64,000 bases of DNA from Prinia subflava (lineage: Eukaryota; Chordata; Aves; Passeriformes; Cisticolidae), in contig NW_026960609.1 in NCBI RefSeq assembly GCF_021018805.1, positions 186,001 through 250,000 of the forward strand. Reading direction: 5' to 3'. Of the stretch, positions 33,066-43,312 are shown piece after piece. The position numbers and the translations under genes are program-made. Every line of letters begins with the position of its first letter. Position 1 is the stretch's first letter. Below the pieces are notes generated by a model, which was given only the letters and a program-made list of their open reading frames with translations, was not told the DNA's origin and did not search any database.

Positions 33066-33712
33066 TGTAAGAGTCGGTCCGAAAATCCCTCATTTCTTGC
33101 CTCACGACTGTCAGAGGCTGAGACCCCCATGGACTCTGAGCCACAGCACAGGCCAAGTTTTCCCTGCACCTGCTGTCACCGGACCAAGACGCCCTCCTCA
33201 GGGACCCATGCATGAAACAATGGGGACTGTTACGGTTTCTGGCCATGTTTGCAAAGAGATGTTCCTACACTGACCGTACTTGGTAAGACCTGAGCTGCAC
33301 CGCTCCCCCTATTGTGAAAGAACACCTGCGATGCCCACGAGACCGACCCCCCTTCTTGGCATCTTGCCTCTCGCTTCGAAAAAGAACTATAACAACCCCA
33401 CCAGGAGAGCAGGCTTTTGAGATCTCCCCAGCGGACGACGGCTCTATTGACCTACGTGCCACGGAGACTGCGAAGGTGGTCTGTTGGCATCGACGTCACG
33501 AGGACCCCCGTCTGTCAGTTGGTAGCTATACCCTTTCTTTACCCCCCTTTTCTCTCCCTCTCTCTCCCTCTCTTCTTTCCCCTTCTTTTCTATCGCATAA
33601 CTGTGTGTATCAATAAAGATACAATTGATTTCACTTGAATTAAGTTATCACTGCCTCTTTTTGCACTCTGAAATCAAAACGAACCATCACGACCATCCTT
33701 TGGCTCGTGACA
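33066..33712 (+). repeat. 3' LTR of young family-M-like ERV
   Basis: 647 bp, the same length as the 5' copy and with no difference found by eye. Right flank AGGAT. Confidence 0.95.
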
Positions 33713-33717
33713 AGGAT

Positions 33718-34420
33718 GCAGTTTGATGTCTTTCCCAGTTTAATGGCAGACATTAAAAGTAATGAGGTACAGCTTTCCATTAAAGAAGCAGCGTGAACTG
33801 GTTGTCATGTGTCTGTCATGGATACTAACTCCCATGGAGGAGGTGTTGTCTCTAGATCTTGGCAAATTTGTTTTGCCAAGCTCAGTGTTGTCTTTGGTTT
33901 GGGAACCTATTTTTGTCTTTATTGCTATTGATATCCTCTAAGGAAGAACTGAAGAGAGGACTGAAAACGGGAAAGAGAGCACTTGGTATAAGTACCTTGT
34001 CGCTTTTTATAGTAGAGGTAGTTTGTGAAATGTTAGTGTGTTTGTCTGGATTCCCAACAGCACAGATTCTCCAGCTGCTTGGTTTATGTGATATGCTGTG
34101 TCAGCCTTGTCACTTGTGTTTAAGGCTTCCTTTAACTGAATGACAGTGTAGCAGTGATAGGACAGACACATAGAAAAGTGTAAACTTTTGGGGAAACTCA
34201 AAGCATTCCCAAGAAAGAGCATCAGATCTTTCCCAGGGCAGAGCCTTGCCTGGAAGGAAGCAGGAGTACCTTCAATCATTCTTTGCACTTGATAGAGGTG
34301 AAAAAGGGTGGAGGGGGATGTTGCATTGCCAATAGCAGGACCAGGAAGCACATAGGGGGAATGTGGGACAAGGCAGTCTTGGATTCAGTTTCAGTCTTTC
34401 TTCTTTTTAACCATTTTTAG
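33718..34420. other. MANBA intron
   Basis: No other feature recognised. A T-rich polypyrimidine tract ends in ATTTTTAG at the next exon. Confidence 0.6.
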
Positions 34421-34563
34421 AGTATGGCAGTAAGTGGAAACTGCTCCATTATTTTGCCCAGAGCTTCTTTGCACCACTGCTGCCTGTGGCCTATGAAGAC
34501 AAAGGGATGTTGCACATTTATGGTGTCTCAGATTTTCATGAGGACCACAAGCTGACTTTGAGG
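34421..34563 (+). pseudogene. MANBA: MANBA exon, third in window
   Basis: After two bases completing a split codon it reads [22 protein letters not shown] and then I-Y-G-V-S-D-F-H, a conserved C-terminal beta-domain region of beta-mannosidase. The exon is taken to end at 34563 after L-T-L-R, before GTGACA, because the next exon continues V-V-V-H-A-W in register. There is no stop inside. The entry phase requires one base from the previous exon, where the donor appears shifted by one. Confidence 0.87.
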
Positions 34564-35031
34564 GTGACACCTACCTCACCATTCTTGTGTGCCTCCTCCA
34601 AAAATATGAGAAGCTGAAATGAACAAGTCTTTGTACAGACAAACTTCAGTAAGGCCATGCTCAAACACCATGAGATGCAAGTCTAGTGTTTAATCTTAGG
34701 GGCAACACTGTTCTTTATTAGTGTGTAGTGCTTCACAGAAGAAGGAATTGCTTTGCTTATAGCCTCTAGGTATAAGGCTGAAATGAACTACTCTGTTGAA
34801 ATCTTAAAGGGATTGATGGTTAAATAGAACAAAGTGTGAAAAATGGTACCTCTCTACTTAACAAAACTGTTCCCTGGGTGTTAGAACTAGATAACCTGAT
34901 TAAGTAGGGGGGAAAAAAGGGATTGTACCATTGCTTCCCAGTACTCAAACTATATGGCTTTGGGAAAAAGGACTGGATAAGTTTCTGAAATATGAACCAC
35001 ACATCTTTAATTGGAAGGTCACCTATTGTCC
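34564..35031. other. MANBA intron
   Basis: Nothing else recognised. Confidence 0.5.
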
Positions 35032-35036
35032 TGGGG

Positions 35037-35563
35037 TGACAGGACATTTTCGTGCTTTGTATCCCAAATCGTGTGTTTCTGTTCCCATGTTCTCAGTTTG
35101 TTTTGTCTATAGCTGAGCCCCTCCCCCGGCTGCTTGCTTTTGGCTTGCTTGCTGCTTAGCTTAGGCTCGTCTTGCTGGCTTTGCTCTCTTGCTTTCTGCT
35201 TTTTTGCTTGCTTTTTGCCATTTTTCTGCTTTTGTTTTTCCCCTTCTTTCCTTCCTCCCCTTCCCTGAAGACATCGGACCTGCTTCGGGCCCTGATTCGG
35301 GAACATCAAGGGACCCCGCCCCTGGAGTCTGCACCTGAGAGAAGCTTTGGCACCCTCCCCAGCAGAGACTGCTCACCCTCTCCTGGACTGGTGAAAACAC
35401 TTGTTGTCATCTCGGACTGTTTTTCTTGTGTTGGGGAGTGTTTTTTTGTTGTTTCTTAATAAACAAGTTTTTTCCACTTTTCCTCTGAGGAAATTCCTCC
35501 CGAACCCGGTGGTGGGGGAGGGAGTTGTGGAGATTTTCCCCTAATTTGTCCTAAACCAGGGCA
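35037..35563 (+). mobile_element. Solo LTR, TSD CCTAT
   Basis: It starts TGTCCTGGGG and ends CCAGGGCA; 527 bp; flanked by CCTAT at 35032-35036 and 35564-35568. It is the same family as the 5' LTR at 44409-44980. A TTAATAAAC signal is near 35456. Confidence 0.9.
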
Positions 35564-35568
35564 CCTAT

Positions 35569-36852
35569 GCATGTCACCATTTTGCAATTGATGCCTTAAC
35601 TGTTTTCTGATCATGCTATAGAAACGGATAGGATTTTTAAGTCAGTATTTGGACTGCTGTGTTTTCTTGTAGACAACAGTCATCCTTTTCAGCTTGTTAC
35701 ATTTTGTTGCTGTTAATCATATGGCAACCAGATCCCAGATGAATTTAGGGACCATTTTCCACTATGAGAGAGAGTTCCTGATATAAAGGGTATCCCATGT
35801 GAAAACAGTGTGAAGGATGGAAAAACAGACCTCAAGACTTGGAAGAACTTGCTAGTCACTACTAGTTCCAAAACATTCATTTTGGAACTAGTAGTATGAG
35901 TATGTCAGCTCCTAGATCATTGCTCTGTCTGGTGGGCTTCCATGAATTTTCAGATTTATAAGGTTGCTTATACAGAGTAATATATGGTACAGAAAATGGT
36001 TGCAATTTCTGGATAGTTAGTTCTTGGGGTAGGAGTGCACTTAATGAAATTGTTCATTTCTAATCTGAGTTACTATAACAGACATAAATTCAGATTTTCT
36101 GATAGCATCAAAGAAGTGTTGGTAGTAGGATAGTTCTGATGAATACTGTACATTGCACTTCAATAAGATTTGGAACTTTTGAAAGTAGTTAAGATCTATA
36201 CCTGACTGCACATTCCTATTAAGGCAAAAAATAACTGAAAAATTATGAAATAGAATGTAATTCTCATTAAGTGCTTCATTCCCAAATTATGCCCTTTTTA
36301 AAAGGGTATATTCATAATGCATGGATGATGTTTGGGAATGTATTTTGCTGTATTAATATCACCTTCATAATCCCTTTTAAAATTATGGAGCTTGCTTCTA
36401 TTTAAGAGTGATTATGCAGAAGCTCTAGCATACCCAGTTGGATTACATCAGATAACTCTGAGCAATCTCAAGAAAATCCTTTGTTTGAGTTTTATTTTAA
36501 TCAAGGAAGGGAGGAAAAAGAGTCAACAAATTAGTCACTCAGTAATTCCATTCCCCAGCACTCCCTTGGCAGGAATTGGCCATCTCTTCCTCTCAAGGAG
36601 CCTGGAGAAAACAAAAAAGTCTTGCAGATCAAGAGCAGCTCCAGACTGTTTGAAATGGACCTCTTGTTAGGTTTTTAGAATGATCTAATTTTTATGCCAT
36701 ATCTATTGTCTAGTTTCTTGCTAGGTGGAAATCAGCCGGTGCTGTCAGAAAAACATCTATTGTAATGACCAGTCTGAAATCTAGGGTGCTGCATTGTTTT
36801 CACAGATGTAGCCTTTCTTCTAAGCTTTGTGTTCTCTCAATGTGCTTGATAG
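35569..36852. other. MANBA intron
   Basis: AT-rich. A short inverted repeat around 35860-35895 pairs a TTCCAAAA-containing arm with TTTTGGAA. ORF 36392-36670 has no recognisable domain. Confidence 0.5.
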
Positions 36853-37106
36853 GTTGTTGTGCATGCCTGGAGCTCTTTGGAGCCCGTTTCACCCTTGCCA
36901 AAGAAGGTATGACTGTTAAAACACAGAGTGCTGTCCCCATCTACAAGTCCATCAGCGACCTTCTGGAAAGATGCAGAAATTGTACCATGAAAAGCTGTAT
37001 TATTACTTTCTGTCTCATGGGAGAAGATGGGCTCCGGAGTCCTATGAACCATTACTTCCTTTCATCACTCAAGGATGCTGTGGGATTAGAAAAGACCCAG
37101 CTTCGT
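36853..37106 (+). pseudogene. MANBA: MANBA exon, fourth in window, frameshifted
   Basis: The first part reads V-V-V-H-A-W-S-S-L-E-P-V in the frame set by the previous exon. The rest, from R-F-T-L-A-K-E through the cysteine-rich L-L-E-R-C-R-N-C-T and H-Y-F-L-S-S-L-K-D-A-V-G-L, is in another frame. The 254-bp length is not a multiple of three although the apparent phases at both ends are zero. The break falls between about 36890 and 36900; staying in the first frame meets a TGA soon after. Acceptor TTGATAG and donor GTAAGC look good. This is the clearest lesion in the MANBA copy. Confidence 0.87.
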
Positions 37107-37621
37107 GTAAGCATCCATCATGCTAAATTACTGTATTTGGTTTTGCTAATCTTACTGTTTTGAGTTGTTTGCCAGCTATGCAGTGTCTGATTCCTCTGAA
37201 TGTTTTTTCTCCTTCGTTGTTGCTATTCTGGTTTTCAGGTTGAGTTCAAAATCAGATTTTTTTCGAACTGGTGGGGTTTGTTTGTGTTTTTTTGTCTGGG
37301 ATTTGTTTTGTTTTAAATAATGAAATCTCCCTTTCATTTGTTTAGATCATCTTCCACCTTGCAGCATTGCTCCTTTCTTTCTTTTTGTCCCTAGACAGAA
37401 AATAGCATCATGACAAGTGTTCTGGCTTGCAGACAGCACTGTATGTTAGGATTAGGTGATCCTAGTTCAGTTGTGTGTGGAGTGCATTATTGTCAGCAGT
37501 ATTTCCTCTGGAAGTGCTCACGCTCTCAGATCACTGTAACATTGCAAACACACAGAATTGCATGCTCCTTTCCTCCTCCTTCAGATCCCTGCCCTCCAGT
37601 AAGGATTCTGATTTGCATAAT
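37107..37621. other. MANBA intron up to ERVK insertion
   Basis: No exon recognised. The final MANBA coding exon was not found here nor in 44981-47572. Confidence 0.5.
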
Positions 37622-37985
37622 TGTTGGAATGGCACGCAAAACAACAACACAGAGACAGAGGTCTGCAGTGAAAAGATGCTCCCCAAAAAGAGAGTGAGCC
37701 TGTTTATTTCTTCCATTTTTATACATTTGTGGGTCTGGTAGTGGATTGGCTTCTGGGGTTACTACCCCTTCACCCCACTGGCCAGACCAGCTGTCAACCA
37801 ACATTATTTTCAGGCTAGAAATATGTAGACAAAGGACAGTGAACAAAAACAAGAAAGGTTGTTTATGTTCCAAAGCGTGAGAAAATGAAAAACTGACCCT
37901 TAATATTGTACAGAAACTGAAGAACTGACTCCATCTTATGAACAAGTAGAAGGCTTTAAAAAAACTCCGAAAAACCAGGGCAACA
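37622..37985 (-). repeat. 3' LTR of ERVK-D
   Basis: 364 bp with TG/CA ends. On the - strand it is preceded by a purine-rich AAAAAGGGTGAGA tract, the likely plus-strand primer. Confidence 0.88.
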
Positions 37986-38059
37986 TCTCACCCTTTTTAA
38001 CTTTACAAAAAGAAAACAGAAAAAGAAAAATGAACAAATTTACAAAAGGAATATATACA

Positions 38060-39298
38060 AATTCAATCACTTTCCGTGGAGGAATCGTCAGAGTGATCAC
38101 TCGCATCATCAGCATCTGAGTCATCACTTGAGGATTCATCCACTTGGCAACCTTCAAGTTGATCACAATTTCCACCTTGCCTGTCGGCTGAATTCTGCCT
38201 CTGTGGTCACAAGTCAGGATGGACACACTTTGAAGGTACCCAGCGTGCCCCAGTATCTGTGGACACGCACGCATACCCACGCCCCATAGCAATCAGGTCA
38301 TAGGGACCTTCCCACTGCTTGGTGACTAAATTTTGGTTCTGAACCTTCGCTCAAAGCTGATGTGCGTTGTCCGAAGCCTGCAACAAGAGGTGATGATTCA
38401 GAATCACAGGGTTACTTGAGTTCTGCGGCACCGTAACGTGGTTGATGGTGTACAAAGCCTTTGCCAACCGACTGTGCAGGGTTTCACCCTGCATTCCCCA
38501 TTTTTGTTTTTGAAGAACACGCTTGAGTGTACCGTGAGCGCGTTCTACAATTGCTTGTCCTGTCAGAGAATGAGGGATGCCAAAGTTGTGGTTCACACCC
38601 TACGATTGTAGGAACTGCCGTACCTTCTGCGAGGCATAAGCAGGACCATTGTTGGTTTACACAGCAGAAGGTATGCTGAGAACAGAAAAGGCCTGCCTCC
38701 AGTGGGCAATAACATCGAGAGCTTTCTCTCCAGTGTGAGCCGAAGCCCACATCACAGAGGAGAATGTGTCCACCATGACATGCACATACTTGAGCCGGCC
38801 AAACTCGGCGACCTGGGTGACATCGGTCTGCCAAAGCTCCAAGGCCTTAAGGCCCCTGGGGTTAACCCCTGCCGGCAACAGTGCACCAAGGGCATGACAG
38901 TCGTTGCATGACTCGACAATGTCACGAACCTCAGTGGCCGCTAGGTGGAACTGCTTATGCAGGGTATGCGCATTTTGGTGGAAAAATTTGTGCGATGCCT
39001 TGGCCTGCGTGAGCGTGTCAGGCTCAGGAGCTACCCACGCTGGGTTAGCCAACTTGTCAGCCCTCGCATTACCTTCCGCTACAAACCCTGGCAAATTTGT
39101 GTGATTCTGTACATGCAGAAAGTAATAAGGATGAACCCTGGCCTGAATTGCATACCACAGGGCCTTCAGTAAATGAAACAAGGCAGGATTACTGACCTCC
39201 TTCAAAACTGAATAACACAATCGCTGTGCGATGTCGGCAATATAGGCAGAATACGTGATCAAATTAAAAGGTTCCTGGGAAAATTTCTCAAATGCCAT
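38060..39298 (-). pseudogene. pol: ERVK-D RNase H end and integrase with acidic tail
   Basis: ORF 39298-38657 has a C-N-D-C zinc-finger half and the first catalytic Asp in L-W-Q-T-D-V-T. In RNase H the expected T-D-S-A-Y reads T-Y-S-A-Y, so a catalytic Asp is replaced by Tyr. At the second integrase Asp the sequence has a stop and N-N-G-P-A-Y, a further lesion. The C-terminal domain (W-E-G-P-Y-D-L, W-V-P-S-K) follows near 38320-38230. After an in-frame TGA the same frame encodes a strongly acidic Asp/Ser tail ending near 38062. Not functional. Confidence 0.8.
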
Positions 39299-39299
39299 G

Positions 39300-39717
39300 A
39301 CAGCAGCCCTTAGTTCAACCAGTTGGGCTCACCCATCCTCATGGCCTTCCAAAACCTGCCAGTCAGATCCATCCTGCCAGGTAACAATGGCTTTTCCTGT
39401 CTTGCCTGAATTGTCAGTGAACACGGTGGGTCCTTGCACTGGCTCTTGGCTGTTTTTAAGTCCTAATGAAAATCAAGTATTTTTTGCCACTTCCAATAGC
39501 TTGTGGCTAGGCAGATGGTAAGTGATCTGCCCTGAAAAACCCTCTAAAGCACTTTGCAGCGAAACGTTGTTCGCATAGCTCCAATCAAATTCCTCCCTCT
39601 GAACCGGGAAAATGATCTTTGAGGGATCTGTATCCCATCAGTTGCAAACAGCGTTGCCGGCACTTGATTATCAATCAATTCAAACAACGCAGTTGCCGTC
39701 TTATGAGGCTGATGAGG
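39300..39717 (-). pseudogene. pol: ERVK-D connection/RNase H start, frame-broken
   Basis: Sequence between the reverse-transcriptase and RNase H ORFs. Short blocks in alternating frames fit a decayed connection domain; no long ORF. Confidence 0.5.
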
Positions 39718-40845
39718 CTAGAAGACCAATTCCAAGACATGCAAAGGATCCGTCCAATCATCATTCCATTGGCTGATGATACCTGTAGGATGTAAATCAA
39801 GAGTGGTGATGAACACAGTGACATCAATGGAAGGTTCAATGCGGTACACCTGGTGAGCCCAAACAGCTTGCTGCACCTCCTCCAGCACTTTATGTGCCTC
39901 AGGGGTCAATTCCCGAGGTGACTTTAAATCAGAGTCCCCATTTAGTAATTCGAACAAGGGAGACAGTTGTGCGGTGGTCAGTCCCAAGTACGGACGTAAC
40001 CAAGTGATGACACCAACCAGCTTCTGAGCATCATTCGGTGTCTTCACCAAATGCACAAATTGCACCTCCTGGTTACGGATTGTCGGTTCCAGAATTTTGA
40101 CACCCAAATATTTCCAGGGAGGTTGTTGTTGTACCTTTTCTGGAGCCACCTGCAGTCCATGTGAATGCAGAGCATTCAACAACTGAGGCTGTACCCTCAG
40201 CAGCTCATCCCGGGTGGGCGCAGCCACCAAAAGGTCGTCCATATAAAGACAGACATGAGCGTCAGGAAACTGCTTGCGAACTCCAGACAAGGCACGAGCC
40301 ACATACCATTGGCCTAATAAGGGGGAATTTAGCATGCCTTGAGGCAAAAATTTCCATTGACATCTCTGCGCAGGCTCGGCATTGTTTATTGTTGGTACTG
40401 TGAAGGCAAATTTTGGTCTGTCATCGGGATGCAGAGGGATCGTAAAAAAGCAATCCTTCAGATCCACAATGAGGACCGGCCAGTCAGCGGGAAGCATGTC
40501 AGGCGATGCCATGCCCGCCTGTAATGTGCCCATGCCTTCCATCACAGCATTGATTTTTCGGAGGTCTTGTAGCAACCTCCATTTCCCAGACTTCTTTTTG
40601 ATGCAAAAGACAGGAGTGTTCCAGGGACTGGTAGATGGTTCCAGATGCCCCTGGTCCAACTGCTCCAGTACAAGTTCACAAAGGATGACTAGCTTGTCAT
40701 GAAGGAGGGGCCACTGATTCTCCCAGATGGGTTTGTCCACCAGACACCGTAAAGGAGTCATGGGACACTCTGCGCCCTTCATCACAGTGGCCCCCATCAA
40801 AAATCCATACCAGTTTGTGCCACCCACGCGGCCAAAACCTCCCAC
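39718..40845 (-). pseudogene. pol: ERVK-D reverse transcriptase
   Basis: A 375-codon stretch open from fingers to thumb. Visible motifs are P-V-F-C-I-K-K-K-S-G-K-W-R-L-L, L-I-V-D-L-K-D-C-F-F-T-I-P-L, L-P-Q-G-M and the catalytic Y-M-D-D-L-L. W-K-Y-L-G-V follows in the thumb. The motif set and order are those of betaretroviruses. The upstream part overlaps the protease frame. The domain is the best preserved of this element but lies in a provirus with broken gag, RNase H and integrase. Confidence 0.88.
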
Positions 40846-41170
40846 CCCCAGAGGTTCTTAGCAGTGTCAGTAACATGAGGCCAAATCATGGCTGTCTGTC
40901 CCTCTGGGTTGGTGACAACCACGGGATTCTGGCTCATGTAGCATTGCTTCATTTCTCCTAAGCCCGTGATAGACGTCTGTATCAGGCTCAAAGGCCACTG
41001 CGGGGGCCAAGCCGCCAGGGAGAAAATGCTCACATCGGCCCCGGTATCCAGGAGGCCGCAAAGGTGAATCTTCGACGGCGTTGCACCAGCCATGGACATG
41101 GTGCACATCATCTCAGGATGGTCTTTGGTCAGGACAGCCGTCCAGTGCATTTGAGGCGGCCCAGTAGAGC
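40797..41170 (-). pseudogene. pro: ERVK-D protease
   Basis: Within ORF 41321-40797 the active site reads L-L-D-T-G-A-D-V-S (around 41040). It follows the dUTPase domain in the same frame, as in betaretroviruses, and ends with a G-G-F-G-R-V-G glycine-rich patch near 40830 that runs into the reverse transcriptase frame. Confidence 0.82.
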
Positions 41171-41568
41171 CGAAGCCCCCATCACCTTGTGACCAGTCCT
41201 CCGTCCTGGAAACAGAAGACTTAAAAGGAACAAGTTGAGCAATTTGTGTGCCTTTCAGGATAATCAGAGGGGGGTAGGTGTGGAGACCATCCCGTGAATC
41301 TGCCCTGAAAATCTGCATCAATCAGTCCCAGGTGCACAATGATACCCTGAATGGTGGCACTGGGCCTCCCCATCAGGAGGGCGCTCATGCCATCACCTAA
41401 GGGACCAAAGGCATCCAGGGGAACCTTGTGTATTTTGTCTAAATCAATCACAACAGATTCGGCTGTGCAGATGTCAACACCTGCTGAACCGCGGGTGCTG
41501 GCTGCAAGCCTGCTGAGCAGACCTCCATTGGTTCGGGCTGAGGCAGAGGCATTTGGGTTGGAATGCAC
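41170..41568 (-). pseudogene. ERVK-D dUTPase domain
   Basis: ORF 41568-41221 has R-G-S-A-G-V-D-I (motif 1 of trimeric dUTPases), a substrate-loop-like I-V-H-L-G-L-I-D-A-D-F-Q-G-R (motif 3) and, after a frame change, G-T-Q-I-A-Q-L-V and the Gly-rich G-D-G-G-F-G-S-T-G (motif 5) in ORF 41321-40797. dUTPase keeps dUTP out of viral DNA; betaretroviruses encode it between gag and protease. A frameshift near 41280-41320 separates motifs 3 and 5. Confidence 0.8.
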
Positions 41569-41639
41569 CTCGCCTTCGCGCTCCGTGTCGCGTTTCCCGA
41601 ACTGATCAACGAATGACCATTCATGTACACCATTGCCTT

Positions 41640-42216
41640 ACACACGTCCGCAGCGTGATTCGGCCTTCCACATCATGCAAAAAAACCCAAGACAGCCGTA
41701 GGCTTCTGCACCTTTCTGCCCTGTTTCCTCCTGGCCCGAGCACCCCTTTCCTGCCTCTGCACACCCTGGGGAATGATCCAGGCGGGCTGTACAGCAGCAG
41801 CCGCAGCCGGCTGCATGGCTGTAGTCACGGCTGGTTGGACCGCCATAGCCACTGTCGGTTGGATGACTGTAGTCACAGCTGGCTGTACAGCTGTAGCCAC
41901 CGCAACCATCTTGTGGCTGGGAGGGGTCACCCTCACACAGGCCTCAACCACCTGTGACATCGGTGGATCCCCAGGAAGCGCCTCAATGATCCCCCTACAA
42001 ACAGCATTGCAACTGCTTCGAGCAATTGCTTCGAGCAAGCAACTGAAGCATGAGCTTCCTAGCCGCAGGATCACTCACCTGCTTTTCAACAGCAGCAGTC
42101 AGCCTTCCCGCAAAGAGCAGAAAGGGCTCATCAACTCCCTGGACAATCACTACAAAAGACTCCTGTGGAGTAGCCAGCTGTATGGTCTGGACCAGGGCTG
42201 CCATGCCTGTCTGCTG
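41640..42216 (-). pseudogene. gag: ERVK-D gag, capsid end and nucleocapsid
   Basis: A capsid C-terminal stretch (around 42210-42000) with Q-G-V-D-E-P-F and A-A-R-K-L-M-L-Q-L is followed by a Val/Ala/Pro/Gln-rich repeat region (about 41910-41770), where the unit A-V-Q-P-A-V/T-T recurs. A zinc knuckle half C-G-R-P-N-H-A-A-D-V-C comes next with a stop just before it. Upstream gag is missing at the junction at 42216. Confidence 0.75.
41766..41915 (-). repeat. Short tandem coding repeat in ERVK-D gag
   Basis: Imperfect 24-bp units encode A-V-Q-P-A-V-T-T-like octapeptides (at least five), placed between capsid and nucleocapsid. Confidence 0.7.
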
Positions 42217-42400
42217 GCAGAAAAACGGCAAAAAAGCAAGCAAAAAAGCAAGAGAGCAAAGCCAGCAAAGCGAGCCTAAAGCCAGCCAAAGCAAACAAGC
42301 CAGCAGCTGGGGGAGGGTCGCAGCGAATAGACAAAACAAACCGAGAGCACAAGAACAGAAAACACACGATTGGGATACAAAGCACTGTCACCCCAGGACA
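42217..42400 (-). repeat. 3' LTR remnant, first 184 bp
   Basis: On the - strand it starts TGTCCTGGGG after a GATAAGGGGTGGAA polypurine tract. It matches the start of 44980-44409 and then ends. Confidence 0.82.
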
Positions 42401-42613
42401 TTCCACCCCTTATCCCATATCATGAACATGTTACTGAACACAATGTAAAACTTTCTTCTCACTTGCTCAAACCTTCCACACTTACACATTTCCTTCCATC
42501 TTACTTGCTCAGACCTTTGACACTCTACATTTCCTTCTGTCTCATATCTGTATGATCTAACGTACAGACAATAGTGGTAACGTTCAGCAAACAATGACAT
42601 TTACATATGAATC

Positions 42614-43312
42614 TCACCCCACAATCAGATCTCCCTGAGGTACACAACGGGTTGTCCCGTCTTTCTGCATTATCCACCAGGTATAACCTGGTCCTTGAGC
42701 AAAGACAATCCCACGAATGGGTTTGCCTGTACTCAAGGCAGGATTAATCCATACTGTCTTCCCCAACAAACCTTTGACACAGGCCACTGGGACTTTATCT
42801 CCATCTACTATATTAAGGGGCTCAGACTGGGCAGAACATGCTCGGTTGGTGGAACCTCGAGTGTTAACTAACCAGGTGGCTCTTGCTAAATGCTGCTCCC
42901 AGTTCTTGAAAGACCCCCCACCCAGTGCTTTCAAGGTGGTTTTTAATAAACCATTGTATCTCTCCACTTTACCTGCAGCTGGTGCATGGTAGGGGATGTG
43001 GTACACCCACTCAATTCCATGTTCCCTAGCCCAGGTGTTAATAAGATTATTTTTAAAATGAGTCCCATTGTCTGACTCAATCCTCTCAGGAGTACCATGC
43101 CTCCAAAGGACCTGCTTTTCAAGGCCCAGGATGGTGTTGCGGGCTGTAGCATGAGACACGGGGTAGGTTTCCTACCATCCCGTAGTGGCTTCTACCATGG
43201 TTAGTACATGGCGCTTGCCTTGGCGGGTTTGAGGCAGTGTGATGTAATCAATCTTCCAGGCCTCCCCATACTTGTACTTGGACCATCGAATGAGCCCCAT
43301 ACCAGAGGGGCT
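42614..43312 (-). pseudogene. pol: Integrase of the tRNA-Ile-type ERV
   Basis: ORF 43159-42614 contains the second catalytic Asp in S-D-N-G-T-H-F (around 43070), the Glu in G-K-V-E-R-Y-N (around 42960) and a C-terminal domain ending Q-G-D-L-I-V-G. The first catalytic block near 43200-43250 lies in another frame with a stop just upstream of the ORF. The pattern is of an ERV lineage common in passerine genomes. Confidence 0.82.

Larger units (their letters stand above)
27877..33712 (+). mobile_element. Young family-M-like ERV, non-autonomous, TSD AGGAT
   Basis: Two 647-bp LTRs (27877-28523 and 33066-33712) start TGTAAGAG, end GTGACA and look identical by eye. AGGAT flanks both sides (27872-27876 and 33713-33717). 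The internal 4.5 kb has a primer-site candidate, one 759-codon ORF joining gag to pieces of pol, an env remnant and an AT-rich tail. Protease is absent, and RNase H and integrase lack catalytic residues, so it must have been copied with help from another element. Inserted in a MANBA intron. Confidence 0.92.
37622..42216 (-). mobile_element. ERVK-D: env-less betaretrovirus-like ERV, 5' end lost
   Basis: Read on the - strand it has gag (capsid end, zinc-knuckle region), dUTPase, protease, reverse transcriptase, RNase H, integrase, an acidic tail, a polypurine tract and the 3' LTR (37985-37622). The 5' LTR and 5' gag are absent: gag stops abruptly at 42216, where another LTR remnant begins. There is no env between integrase and LTR. 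All genes carry stops or frameshifts. The LTR family is that of the solo LTR at 9302-9665. Confidence 0.85.

Noticed and set aside
41766..41915. Minisatellite as an independent repeat locus
   Set aside because: It is an in-frame repeat of ERVK-D gag rather than a free-standing satellite.
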